NCBI GenBank assembly: GCA_013390605.1
Contig: JACAUB010000001.1
Location: 2,507,186 to 2,552,233 of the forward strand
Length of the DNA: 45,048 nucleotides
Source of the DNA: Bacteroidota bacterium
Lineage (GTDB): Bacteria; Bacteroidota; Bacteroidia; Bacteroidales; Cfx3-03
Direction: 5' to 3'
The position numbers and the translations under genes are program-made. The first letter of the stretch is position 1; the number at the start of each line of letters is the position of its first letter. Positions 18,036 to 25,990 of the stretch are shown one piece after another. The notes beneath the pieces were generated by a model. The model had not been told where the DNA came from and did not search any database. It saw nothing but the letters and a program-made list of their open reading frames with translations.

Positions 18036-19085
18036 TTATTTAGCGTTTTCAGGTCTTAACTGACGAACAGTTGCACCAGCACGCCACATTTCACTTTCGC
18101 GTAGTTCAGCCAACTCTGCATCTAGTTTAACACGATAATCGGCCTGACTGTTCAAATCAATTGAACGTTGTGCTTCATTTCCTGTAGCAACTTCGTTATA
18201 TAGTTCATTAAATACTGGTAATGTAGCATCACGGAACTTCTTCCACCAATCTAATGCACCACGTTGTGCTGTAGTTGAACAGTTGGCATACATCCAATCC
18301 ATTCCATTCTCAGCAACAAGCGGCATTAAACTCTGTGTCAATTCTTCAACAGTTTCGTTAAAAGCTTCGGAAGGAGTGTGTCCTTTGTCTCTTAAAACCT
18401 GATATTGAGCAGCAAATATACCCTGGATAGCACCCATCAATGTACCACGCTCGCCTGTCAAGTCAGAATAAACTTCACGCTTAAAGGTAGTTTCAAACAA
18501 ATAACCCGATCCAACACCAATACCTAGTGCAACAACACGGTCTTTTGCTTTTCCGGTAGCATCCTGGAAGATAGCATAGCTTGAATTCAGACCACGACCT
18601 TCTAAGAACATACGACGAAGGCTGGTTCCAGAACCCTTAGGTGCAATCAGAATAACATCAACATCAGCAGGAGGAATAATCCCGGTTCTTTCTTTGTAGG
18701 TAATTCCAAAACCATGTGAGAAGTACAAAGCCTTACCTGGAGTCAGGTTCTTTTTGATGGTTTCCCATAAAGTAATTTGTCCGGCATCAGAAAGTAAATA
18801 TTGAATGATGGTAGCTTTTTGGCAAGCCTCTTCAATATCGAAAAGCGTTACACCTGGAACCCAACCATCTTTAACGGCCTTATCCCAGCTCTTTGAATTT
18901 TGGCGTTGACCAATAATTACATTAAAACCATTATCTCTAAGGTTAAGAGACTGACCAGGGCCTTGAACACCATAACCAATAATGGCGATAGTTTCGTCTT
19001 TTAATACTTCTTTTGCTTTACTAAGTGGAAATTCTTCGCGTGTAACTACGTTTTCTTCTACACCACCGAAATTTAATTTTGCCAT
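18036..19085 (-). CDS. ilvC: Ketol-acid reductoisomerase
   Basis: Mg2+- and NAD(P)H-dependent conversion of acetolactate or acetohydroxybutyrate to the dihydroxy acids. It has 349 residues, the short class I form. The N-terminal Rossmann motif GYGVQGPGQSLNLRDNG is followed by the cofactor-specificity loop GQRQNSKSWDKA; its Arg and Ser residues fit NADPH. The knotted C-terminal domain has ETTFKREVYSDLTGERGTLMG with the metal-binding acids. It lies 27 bases after ilvN. The gap downstream to leuC carries the REP-like palindrome. Confidence 0.96.
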   Translation of the reverse strand: MAKLNFGGVEENVVTREEFPLSKAKEVLKDETIAIIGYGVQGPGQSLNLRDNGFNVIIGQRQNSKSWDKAVKDGWVPGVTLFDIEEACQKATIIQYLLSDAGQITLWETIKKNLTPGKALYFSHGFGITYKERTGIIPPADVDVILIAPKGSGTSLRRMFLEGRGLNSSYAIFQDATGKAKDRVVALGIGVGSGYLFETTFKREVYSDLTGERGTLMGAIQGIFAAQYQVLRDKGHTPSEAFNETVEELTQSLMPLVAENGMDWMYANCSTTAQRGALDWWKKFRDATLPVFNELYNEVATGNEAQRSIDLNSQADYRVKLDAELAELRESEMWRAGATVRQLRPENAK

Positions 19086-19112
19086 TTCTCTGTTTTTTTG
19101 ATTTGTTGATTG

Positions 19113-19655
19113 TTATTCAATGCTTGCTAATAATTTATCACGATCTTTCAGGAAAACTGAAAGTTTTTCGATAGGAGACCGGGTAATTGCAATTCTTCCT
19201 GAACGAATAAACTGTAAAACACCAAATTGGTTTAATCCTTCGAATAATTCTTGTGTTTCCTCTTTATGACCTGTCTTTTCAATAACGGTATAGTCAGGAG
19301 TCACTTCAAGAATCCTTGCGTTAAACTGGCGCACCAACGACTCTATTTGATTGCTATGTGTTAGCGCCTCTGTTGGCACTTTATACAAGGCTATTTCCTG
19401 GTAGATCATCTCTTCATTGGTATGATAATAGGCTTTTAAAACCTCCACCAATTTATCAATCTGTTTTACCACTTTACTGACCTTGTCTTGTGTATCATTA
19501 ACCACGATAGTAAACTTACTGATGCCGGCTAAAGCTGACTCAGAAACAGTAAGGCTTTCAATATTTATCTTGCGCCGGGTAAAGATGATCGTTATCCGGT
19601 TGAGCAACCCTATGTGGTTTTCGGTGAAAGCTGATATTATAAATTCCTGGTTCAT
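19113..19655 (-). CDS. ilvN: Acetolactate synthase regulatory subunit
   Basis: Small subunit that activates the catalytic IlvB and makes it sensitive to valine. The 180 residues begin with an ACT domain (ISAFTENHIGLLNRITIIFTRR..INIESLTVSES, residues 5-38), followed by the second IlvN/IlvH domain (residues about 85-165). The length resembles IlvH of other bacteria. It lies 11 bases after ilvB. Which ligand it senses cannot be read here. Confidence 0.94.
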   Translation of the reverse strand: MNQEFIISAFTENHIGLLNRITIIFTRRKINIESLTVSESALAGISKFTIVVNDTQDKVSKVVKQIDKLVEVLKAYYHTNEEMIYQEIALYKVPTEALTHSNQIESLVRQFNARILEVTPDYTVIEKTGHKEETQELFEGLNQFGVLQFIRSGRIAITRSPIEKLSVFLKDRDKLLASIE

Positions 19656-19666
19656 CGATATCGGGT

Positions 19667-21373
19667 TTATGGTTCCAAAATTATTTGAGCGACAGAAGCA
19701 CCTGCAGGTACCATTGGGAATACATTATCCTCTTTTTCAACTACTACTTCCAGCAGATAAGGACCTTGATGATCAATCATTTCGCTAATTGCTTCGGTCA
19801 GATCTTCTCTCTTGGTAACTTTACGTGCCTTAATAGAATATGCTTCAGCCAGCTTGATAAAGTCAGGGTTCTGAAGATGCGTAAAAGAATAACGTTTATC
19901 GAAGAAGAGTTGTTGCCACTGACGAACCATTCCGAGATAGTTGTTATTCAGAATAACAATCTTTACCCCTATCTGGTATTGACTAATGGTGCCCAACTCC
20001 TGTAGTGTCATCTGGAAGCCTCCATCACCTACAAAAGCAATAACCTGACGGTTTGGCTGTCCCAGTTTTGCGCCCATGGCTGCAGGTACACCAAAACCCA
20101 TGGTTCCCAATCCTCCTGATGAAATAAAACTGCGGCTCTGTTTAAATTTAAAATAACGCGAAGCAATCATCTGTTGTTGGCCTACATCAGTAACAGCAAT
20201 AGCATCGCCATTAACCTTTTCAGCGGTCAACCGAACTACCTCTCCCATCGTAAGCTCTTTTTTTGTGGGAGTGATATCCTTTTTGATGACCTTTTTTTGT
20301 TCTAATTTATAACACTCCTTGAATTCGTTAACCCATTCATCATGTTTATTAGGATTGACAAGTTCTATCAGTTTTTGAAGTGCTTTCTTGGCATCACCCA
20401 ATATGGCAACATCTGCTTTGATAATTTTATCAATTTCGGCAGGATCGATTTCAATGTGGATTACTTTGGCCTGACGGGCATATGATTTGACATCACCGGT
20501 AACCCGGTCATCAAAACGCATCCCTACCGCAATCAATACATCACATTCATTGGTTTTTATGTTAGGTCCGTAGTTTCCATGCATCCCTAACATTCCCACA
20601 TTCAACGGATGATCGGTATCCATAGCAGAAAGGCCCAGTAATGTCCATGCAGCAGGAATCCCTGTTTTCTCAACAAATTGCTGTAACTCCTTTTCTGCTC
20701 CCGAAATAATAATGCCATTACCAAACAAAAGGTAAGGTTTTTTAGCACTATTAATCAGTTCGGCAGCCTCTTTTAATTTATCGGCTCTCAGATTTTGAAC
20801 CGGAACATAACTTCTGATTTTATTACAACGTTCGTAATGAAAATCAAACTCCTGTATTTGGGCAGTTTTAGAAACATCAAGTACAACTGGGCCGGGACGA
20901 CCTGAACGGGCTATATAAAAAGCTTTTGCCATTGCTTCAGGAATCTCATCCGCACTTGTTATCTGATAATTCCACTTTGTAATAGGCATGGTTAAGCCAA
21001 TTACATCTGCCTCCTGGAAAGCATCAGTTCCTAATAAAGGAGCTACTACCTGACCAATTACACATACCAATGGAGTTGAATCCATCATTGCATCTGCAAT
21101 TCCGGTGATAATATTAGTAGCACCGGGACCCGAAGTAACAATACAGACGCCAACTTTTCCGGTTGCTCGAGAATAACCCTGGGCGGCATGAACAGCTCCC
21201 TGTTCGTGACGGACAAGAACATGATGCACTTTATGATGATACTTCATAATTGCATCGTAAAGCGGTAAAACCGCTCCTCCTGGATAACCAAAAACAGTTT
21301 CTACACCCTCTTTGATGAGAACTTTCAAGATGGCATCTGCTCCGTTAACCTTTTGCTGGATTGCTGGTGTCAT
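19667..21373 (-). CDS. ilvB: Acetolactate synthase catalytic subunit
   Basis: Thiamine-diphosphate and FAD enzyme that condenses pyruvate with a second pyruvate (valine/leucine) or with 2-oxobutyrate (isoleucine). It has 568 residues. Visible marks: VFGYPGGAVLPLYD, the catalytic glutamate in RHEQGAVHAAQGYSRATG, the FAD-domain stretch near GMRFDDRVTGDV, and the ThDP/Mg motif GDGGFQMTLQELGT followed by NNNYLGMVRQWQ. The last also fits a true acetohydroxyacid synthase and not a catabolic form. It lies 11 bases after ilvD. Confidence 0.97.
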   Translation of the reverse strand: MTPAIQQKVNGADAILKVLIKEGVETVFGYPGGAVLPLYDAIMKYHHKVHHVLVRHEQGAVHAAQGYSRATGKVGVCIVTSGPGATNIITGIADAMMDSTPLVCVIGQVVAPLLGTDAFQEADVIGLTMPITKWNYQITSADEIPEAMAKAFYIARSGRPGPVVLDVSKTAQIQEFDFHYERCNKIRSYVPVQNLRADKLKEAAELINSAKKPYLLFGNGIIISGAEKELQQFVEKTGIPAAWTLLGLSAMDTDHPLNVGMLGMHGNYGPNIKTNECDVLIAVGMRFDDRVTGDVKSYARQAKVIHIEIDPAEIDKIIKADVAILGDAKKALQKLIELVNPNKHDEWVNEFKECYKLEQKKVIKKDITPTKKELTMGEVVRLTAEKVNGDAIAVTDVGQQQMIASRYFKFKQSRSFISSGGLGTMGFGVPAAMGAKLGQPNRQVIAFVGDGGFQMTLQELGTISQYQIGVKIVILNNNYLGMVRQWQQLFFDKRYSFTHLQNPDFIKLAEAYSIKARKVTKREDLTEAISEMIDHQGPYLLEVVVEKEDNVFPMVPAGASVAQIILEP

Positions 21374-21384
21374 AAATTTGATTT

Positions 21385-23073
21385 TTACTGTTTATTTATT
21401 GAGTCTGTGATACATCCATGTGATGCATCAGAAACCGTCATTGCATATTTATAAAGTGCTCCACGACTAACTTTTAAAGCCGGAGGAGTCCAGTTCTTTC
21501 TTCTTTGTTCAATCTCTTGTGCAGTCAGATCAACATGAAGTGTATTAGTTACAGCATCAATTGTGATAATATCGCCGTCTTTTAGAAGAGCAATCAGGCC
21601 GCCCTCCTGAGCCTCAGGTGTTATATGTCCTACGACAAAACCATGCGTCCCTCCTGAGAATCGACCATCCGTAATTAAAGCTACATCTGTACCTAAACCA
21701 GCGCCCATGATGGCCGCAGTAGGTTTCAGCATCTCTGGCATTCCGGGCCCGCCCTTAGGACCTTCGTAACGAATAACCACTACATCACCTTTTTTAACTT
21801 CACCTTTGCCTATAGCATCATTTGTAGCGTATTCTCCATCAAAAACACGTGCAGGACCTGTAAACTTTTCACCTTCTTTACCTGTGATTTTAGCAACAGC
21901 CCCTTTTTCTGAGAGGTTGCCATAAAGAATACGGATATGACCGGTAGCCTTTATTGGATTATCAAGATCGTTTAAGATATGTTGACCAGCAGCAAGTGTA
22001 GGAACATCTGCAAGGTTTTCAGCGATTGTTTTACCAGTAACCGTTAAACAGCTACCATCAATCAATCCATTTTCCATTAGATATTTCATAACAGCTGGAA
22101 TACCTCCAATGTTGTGAAGATCCTCCATTAAAAATTTACCACTTGGTTTTAAGTCGGCCAGATAAGGAGTCCGATTACTGATTTCCTCCATATCTTTCAT
22201 CGTAAAATCAATATCGGCGGTCTTGGCAATAGCAAGCAGATGTAATACAGCATTGGTAGATCCTCCCAAAGCTATAACCAAGGTAAATGCATTTTCAAAT
22301 GATTTCTTGGTAATGATATCTAAGGGTTTCAAGTCTTTTGCCAAAAGTCCGTTCATCACTTCGGCTACTTGTTTTGTTTCTAGTTTCTTTTGAGCAGAAA
22401 CAGCAGGATTTGATGAACTGTAAGGCAACATCATACCCATTGCTTCAATAGCCGAAGCAATTGTGTTAGCAGTATACATACCTCCACAAGCACCAGGACC
22501 AGGACAAGCTTTACGAATAATCTCTTTGTATTCGCCTTCATCCATTTTTCCTGCAATCTTTTCGCCCCATGCTTCAAAGGTTGAAACGATATTCAGTTGT
22601 TTGCCTTTGTGCATTCCGGGAGCTATTGTTCCTCCATACATCATTAAAGCCGGACGATTCAAACGAATCATAGCCATTAAAGCACCAGGCATATTTTTAT
22701 CACACCCCACAACAGTAACAACACCATCATAGCTATGTGCATTGACCATCAATTCAATTGAGTCAGCAATAACCTCGCGAGAAGGTAAAGACGAACGCAT
22801 TCCGGGTGTTCCCATAGAAATTCCGTCGCTAACACCAATTGTATGAAAGACTAAACCGACTGATCCACTTAGGTTCAGGTTGTCGCGAATGTCTGCAGCA
22901 AGTCCATTAAGATGCATATTACAAGGATTTCCTTCAAAACCTGTACTTGCAATACCCACAAATGGCTTGGCAAAATCTTCTTCTTTCAACCCTGCTCCGT
23001 AGAGCATGGCTTGTGCTGAGGGATGGGTGTCATCCTGGCTCACACACCAACTGTACTTTTTTAATGGCTTCAT
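21385..23073 (-). CDS. ilvD: Dihydroxy-acid dehydratase
   Basis: Fe-S enzyme that dehydrates the dihydroxy acids to 2-oxo acids, the shared penultimate step of valine and isoleucine synthesis. It has 562 residues. Cluster cysteines are seen in [21 protein letters not shown] and [14 protein letters not shown]; the C-terminal [19 protein letters not shown] is also typical. It is the first structural gene of the operon. Its start codon lies 44 bases after terminator hairpin T2 of the tandem attenuator leader. Confidence 0.97.
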   Translation of the reverse strand: MKPLKKYSWCVSQDDTHPSAQAMLYGAGLKEEDFAKPFVGIASTGFEGNPCNMHLNGLAADIRDNLNLSGSVGLVFHTIGVSDGISMGTPGMRSSLPSREVIADSIELMVNAHSYDGVVTVVGCDKNMPGALMAMIRLNRPALMMYGGTIAPGMHKGKQLNIVSTFEAWGEKIAGKMDEGEYKEIIRKACPGPGACGGMYTANTIASAIEAMGMMLPYSSSNPAVSAQKKLETKQVAEVMNGLLAKDLKPLDIITKKSFENAFTLVIALGGSTNAVLHLLAIAKTADIDFTMKDMEEISNRTPYLADLKPSGKFLMEDLHNIGGIPAVMKYLMENGLIDGSCLTVTGKTIAENLADVPTLAAGQHILNDLDNPIKATGHIRILYGNLSEKGAVAKITGKEGEKFTGPARVFDGEYATNDAIGKGEVKKGDVVVIRYEGPKGGPGMPEMLKPTAAIMGAGLGTDVALITDGRFSGGTHGFVVGHITPEAQEGGLIALLKDGDIITIDAVTNTLHVDLTAQEIEQRRKNWTPPALKVSRGALYKYAMTVSDASHGCITDSINKQ

Positions 23074-23116
23074 TAGATTTTACTATTTTGAATATTTATT
23101 CAATTTCTTTTGTTAT

Positions 23117-23150
23117 AAAAAAACCTGTCTCTTTTTGTGAGACAGGTTTT
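23117..23150 (-). terminator. Attenuator terminator T2, just upstream of ilvD
   Basis: On the minus strand the stem CCTGTCTC (23146-23139) pairs with GAGACAGG (23131-23124) over a 7-base loop, extended by A-T pairs, and is followed by seven T. It sits between the second leader peptide and ilvD. The 10-base sequence GTGAGACAGG at 23177-23168, one base after the leader stop codon, is perfectly complementary to CCTGTCTCAC (23146-23137) and would destroy the stem. Confidence 0.9.
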
Positions 23151-23177
23151 TTAATTTAATAAGGTCCCCTGTCTCAC
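23137..23177 (-). promoter_or_regulatory. Antiterminator 2
   Basis: GTGAGACAGG (23177-23168) can pair over ten perfect base pairs with CCTGTCTCAC (23146-23137), which contains the whole 5' arm of T2. Its 5' arm starts within two bases of the leader 2 stop codon, so a ribosome finishing the leader would cover it, while one stalled on the Ile/Val/Leu codons would leave it free. Confidence 0.8.
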
Positions 23178-23178
23178 T

Positions 23179-23232
23179 TCAGCAAAGAAGCAGAATAATG
23201 ACTACGATAATGTGAAGGCTAAAACAGTTCAT
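23179..23232 (-). CDS. Second ilv leader peptide MNCFSLHIIVVIILLLC
   Basis: A 17-residue ORF on the minus strand, ATG at 23232 and TGA at 23179-23181, too short for usual gene calling. Ten of 17 residues are branched-chain, nine of them in one unbroken run (I-I-V-V-I-I-L-L-L). The ORF lies between terminator T1 and terminator T2, and its stop codon is one base before the antiterminator 2 arm. The structure matches a translation-coupled attenuator: low charged tRNA for Ile, Val or Leu stalls the ribosome in the run and favours readthrough. There is no purine-rich ribosome-binding site, as is usual in this phylum. Confidence 0.85.
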   Translation of the reverse strand: MNCFSLHIIVVIILLLC

Positions 23233-23251
23233 AATTTTTAGTATAAAAACA

Positions 23252-23284
23252 AAGCGACCTTCCCGGGAGCCGGGAAGGTCGCTT
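23252..23284 (-). terminator. Attenuator terminator T1
   Basis: A 15-bp perfect GC-rich stem (AAGCGACCTTCCCGG, 23252-23266 plus strand, with CCGGGAAGGTCGCTT, 23270-23284) and a 3-base loop. On the minus strand it is followed by TGTTTTTATAC. It lies 39 bases after the first leader peptide and would stop transcription about 180 bases before ilvD. Confidence 0.93.
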
Positions 23285-23324
23285 GTTGTTATGTTTTACA
23301 ATTTGCCACTTTATTCCCAGCTCC
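23266..23324 (-). promoter_or_regulatory. Antiterminator 1
   Basis: GGAGCTGGGAA (23324-23314), whose first G is the last base of the leader 1 TAG stop codon, can pair with TTCCCGGCTCC (23276-23266) over 11 bp with one G-U. That target is the upper half of the T1 5' arm plus its loop. A competing upstream hairpin is possible, since CTCCT in the leader's two Leu codons (23347-23343) is complementary to AGGAG (23325-23321). Confidence 0.82.
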
Positions 23325-23383
23325 TAGTTCATTTTAATGACGAGGAGAATGCTAATAATAATAATGACAAATAGATTATTCAT
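23324..23383 (-). CDS. First ilv leader peptide MNNLFVIIIISILLVIKMN
   Basis: A 19-residue ORF on the minus strand, ATG at 23383 and TAG at 23324-23326. Eleven residues are branched-chain: six Ile (all ATT), three Leu and two Val, including a run of four Ile codons. It starts about 15 bases after the predicted transcript start, and its stop codon abuts the antiterminator 1 arm. Role by analogy with enterobacterial ilv leaders: ribosome stalling on Ile/Leu/Val codons when the charged tRNAs are scarce frees the antiterminator. The first of two such leaders in tandem. Confidence 0.9.
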   Translation of the reverse strand: MNNLFVIIIISILLVIKMN

Positions 23384-23405
23384 TTTTTCGTTTTGTTTGA
23401 TGCGA

Positions 23406-23438
23406 CAAATGTAAAAGAAAATAAATTACAATTACCAA
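23406..23438 (-). promoter_or_regulatory. Promoter of the ilv-leu operon
   Basis: On the minus strand TACATTTG (23413-23406) is a perfect TAnnTTTG box. A TTG lies 22 bases upstream (23438-23436), slightly wider than the usual 19-21. The implied start near 23399 gives a 15-base 5' end before leader peptide 1. Confidence 0.7.
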
Positions 23439-23757
23439 TAGGCTTAATAAATTCATAAAAAATTAACAATTAAACGCAAAATTGTTGGTTTTATGATTTA
23501 CAAAACAAAATAAATGCATAATTAATCAATATTTTGCATAATTATTATACCCATTACCTGTTTAAAACAACCCTTTGTCATATATGCAGATACCTTTTCA
23601 GGATTTCTGACATTATTCGTTCAGAAAATCTTCAAAAAACATATTCTGATCCCGCTAAAAGTATTAGAACGGAATGAATCACACTTTTTACTGTTTAATG
23701 AAACCAAAATATACCGATTTTTGTTTACGATTAAAACAACTAAAGAATTATCACCTT
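23414..23757. other. Divergent intergenic region, ilv leader versus membrane protein gene
   Basis: No gene seen. It holds TGCATAATTA twice (23515-23524 and 23535-23544), 20 bases apart, about 100 bases upstream of the ilv promoter; a regulator site is possible. Bases 23674-23757 are open in frame with the next gene, but I read them as 5' untranslated. Confidence 0.4.
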
Positions 23758-24564
23758 ATGACAAGAAGAAAATCAATATTCTGGTGGATATTTGCTGTGA
23801 TCTTTACTATCGCAATTGCTTATTATCAAAGAGTAACCGGTCCTACTTACCCAATGCGAACTACTGTTACGCTCAACAATGTTAAAATGGATTTCAAACT
23901 CCCTCGCTCGCAGGGTGATGGAGATGCCAACATAAAATTGCTAATTCCACAAAATGACTTCAAAGGAAAGATCATCTTTAAAAGATTTAAGAGCTTTGAT
24001 ACGCTGACAACCATAGAGATGAAAAGAGATGGAAAATATCTGACTGCATCGCTTCCTCATCAACCACCGGCTGGAAAAATTGAATACAGGGTAGTAATCT
24101 TTTCGGCTACAGAAAAAGCTGATTTAACAGTTGCACCTGTTGTCATTCGTTTTAAGGGAGAGGTTCCAGCCTATATCTTAATTCCTCATATCTTACTCAT
24201 GTTCCTTGCAATGCTCTTTAGTACCCGGACAGGTATAGAAGCACTATTAAAAGGAACCAAAACATTTCGATACACCCTTTGGACAGTCATATTACTGTTT
24301 CTGGGAGGTATTGTTTTAGGACCATTTGTACAATATTATGCTTTTGGTGCATTTTGGACAGGTTGGCCATTTGGTTATGATTTAACAGATAATAAAACAT
24401 TGATCGCTTTCATCTTCTGGATTGTAGCACTATTTGTACTCATAAAACGTCCGACCAACAGATTCTGGCCTATCTTTGCATCCGTTATACTTTTGTTGGT
24501 TTATCTGATTCCACACAGTGTTTTAGGATCAGAAATAGATCATACAAAAGCACCAAAAATCTAA
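23758..24564 (+). CDS. Uncharacterised integral membrane protein
   Basis: I do not recognise a named family. From the ATG at 23758 the protein has 268 residues: MTRRKS then one N-terminal membrane segment (IFWWIFAVIFTIAIAYY), a soluble, mostly beta region of about 120 residues (MRTTVTLNNVKMDFKLPR to VIRFKGEV), and four hydrophobic segments in the C-terminal half. The soluble part should face the periplasm, and looks like an immunoglobulin-like or beta-sandwich fold, but that is a guess. The start at 23674 would place 28 charged residues before the first membrane segment and is less likely. It lies 21 bases upstream of the rhomboid gene and is probably co-transcribed with it. Confidence 0.75.
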   Translation: MTRRKSIFWWIFAVIFTIAIAYYQRVTGPTYPMRTTVTLNNVKMDFKLPRSQGDGDANIKLLIPQNDFKGKIIFKRFKSFDTLTTIEMKRDGKYLTASLPHQPPAGKIEYRVVIFSATEKADLTVAPVVIRFKGEVPAYILIPHILLMFLAMLFSTRTGIEALLKGTKTFRYTLWTVILLFLGGIVLGPFVQYYAFGAFWTGWPFGYDLTDNKTLIAFIFWIVALFVLIKRPTNRFWPIFASVILLLVYLIPHSVLGSEIDHTKAPKI

Positions 24565-24585
24565 ATTCTTTCTGACTACCTTATT

Positions 24586-25200
24586 ATGATAACACTTTTT
24601 ATTATTGGGTTTACTGTTGTCGTTTCTGTTCTTTGCTTCCAGAATCAAGACCTGTTTATGAAACTTCGGTTTTCGCCTTACATGGTAAAACATAAGAATC
24701 AAACATATCGTTTCTTTACGCATGCCTTTGTACACGCCGACTGGATGCATCTTTTTGTCAACATGTTTGTCTTATACTCATTTGGGAGTGCTATTGAATC
24801 ATACTTTGGAATACTATTCGCAAATAAAGGAGTTGTTTATTTTATCATTCTATATCTTGGTGGGATATTATTTTCAGCTCTTCCTTCATTCGGAAAACAT
24901 CAATCAGATCCCTATTATAGTGCTGTTGGAGCGTCTGGAGCCGTATGTGCTGTTTTATTTTCAAGTATTCTCATTCAACCATGGGCTGGAATAGGTATAT
25001 TATTCCTCCCATTTCATATTCCCGCATTTGTTTTCGGACCACTTTATTTAATTTACGAAGCATATGGATCAAAAAAACTAAACGATAACATTGGTCATGA
25101 TGCACACATATGGGGATCTATCTTTGGCATAGTGATTACACTAATATTCAATTATCGTATTGGAATTGAATTTATTGAACAGATTAGAAGTGCTTTTTAA
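24586..25200 (+). CDS. Rhomboid-family intramembrane serine protease
   Basis: A six-helix membrane protease of 204 residues, the compact bacterial form. It carries the rhomboid marks: HLFVNMFVL in the second helix (H55, N59), GASGA in the fourth with catalytic S117, and the catalytic histidine in the last helix region (IGHDAHIWGS, H174). It would cleave membrane-anchored substrates within the bilayer; the substrate is unknown. The gene directly follows an uncharacterised membrane protein, which might be its partner or substrate, though proximity is the only evidence. Confidence 0.92.
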   Translation: MITLFIIGFTVVVSVLCFQNQDLFMKLRFSPYMVKHKNQTYRFFTHAFVHADWMHLFVNMFVLYSFGSAIESYFGILFANKGVVYFIILYLGGILFSALPSFGKHQSDPYYSAVGASGAVCAVLFSSILIQPWAGIGILFLPFHIPAFVFGPLYLIYEAYGSKKLNDNIGHDAHIWGSIFGIVITLIFNYRIGIEFIEQIRSAF

Positions 25201-25256
25201 TTTGCTAATAAAAAATCTAATACCGTTTTAATTTAGCATACTGGATAAAATAAAAA

Positions 25257-25323
25257 AAATAATGTACTGATGGGCTAATTTGGAATATATTCTTTTCCAA
25301 ATTAGCCCATCAGTACATTATTT
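25257..25323. terminator. Bidirectional terminator with a 29-bp perfect stem
   Basis: Bases 25257-25285 are the exact reverse complement of 25295-25323, around a 9-base loop. T-rich sequence follows in both directions (strongly on the minus strand: ATTTTTTTTATTTT). It lies between the convergent rhomboid and yqgE genes and should stop both. The stem is much longer than a normal terminator needs. Confidence 0.88.
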
Positions 25324-25339
25324 AATTAGCACATTGAAT

Positions 25340-25891
25340 TTAGTTTTGAAGAATGTCTTCCGGCATATTAAACCATAATTTATAATTCGGATTGATACTT
25401 AACATCTCATCAGCCCATAAATGCTTCTGATCGGCATTAAAGATTTGATCAGTAGTTAAGGTTGTAACCTGCCATGAATTCTGTTCAATCTCAGCATCCA
25501 GTTGTTTTGGTGTCCATCCAGCATATCCAAGAAAAAAACGAACTTGCGAATCATCAATAAGCTCGTTCTCTAACATTTTAAACAAAACATCACTATCACC
25601 ACCCCAATAAATGCCTTTCGAAATTTCTTTACTTCCGGGTATTGTTGCCATCCTATGTATAAAAAACAAATTCTGACTTTTAACCGGTCCACCTAAATAA
25701 ATGTAAGGATTAAACCCAACATGATCGGTCACAACATCACTAAAATGAATATTAGTACGTTTATTAATGATCATACCAAAAGCTCCTTCATTATCCATTT
25801 CTCCCAATAAAATAACAGATTGTCTGAAATAAAAATCTTGTAAGCCAGGCTCTGCTAACAAGATATTGCCGGATGCTGGATATATTGCCAT
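25340..25891 (-). CDS. YqgE/AlgH family protein (UPF0301)
   Basis: A 183-residue cytoplasmic protein of the YqgE/AlgH family. Typical marks are the N-terminal GNILLAEPGLQDFYFRQSVILL, GAFGMIINKRT, the YLGGPV loop and RFFLGYAGWTPKQLDAEI. The molecular role is not established; AlgH has been linked to regulation of alginate in Pseudomonas, but structure-based proposals vary. The gene is transcribed divergently from the murL-murD2 pair with a 99-base gap that holds a clear promoter for the pair. Confidence 0.93.
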   Translation of the reverse strand: MAIYPASGNILLAEPGLQDFYFRQSVILLGEMDNEGAFGMIINKRTNIHFSDVVTDHVGFNPYIYLGGPVKSQNLFFIHRMATIPGSKEISKGIYWGGDSDVLFKMLENELIDDSQVRFFLGYAGWTPKQLDAEIEQNSWQVTTLTTDQIFNADQKHLWADEMLSINPNYKLWFNMPEDILQN

Positions 25892-25952
25892 ATAATCGGT
25901 TTTAAAAAATTGTAAACAGTGTATAGGTGCAATTTGTTTTCCTCATTATACC

Positions 25953-25960
25953 TACCTTTG
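25953..25960 (+). promoter_or_regulatory. -7 box of the murL-murD2 pair
   Basis: TACCTTTG, a perfect TAnnTTTG element, lies 30 bases before the murL start codon. A TTTG lies 16 bases upstream, shorter than ideal. The box supports the start at 25991, because the longer reading from 25919 would include the promoter. Confidence 0.6.
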
Positions 25961-25990
25961 TACGTCAGATCAAATTTCATACCAGTAAGC

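Noticed and set aside
23674..23757. Start of the membrane protein at 23674
   Set aside because: Would add 28 charged residues in front of the first membrane segment; the ATG at 23758 is more plausible.
25919..25990. Start of murL at 25919
   Set aside because: The region contains the -7 box and the extra residues look untranslated.
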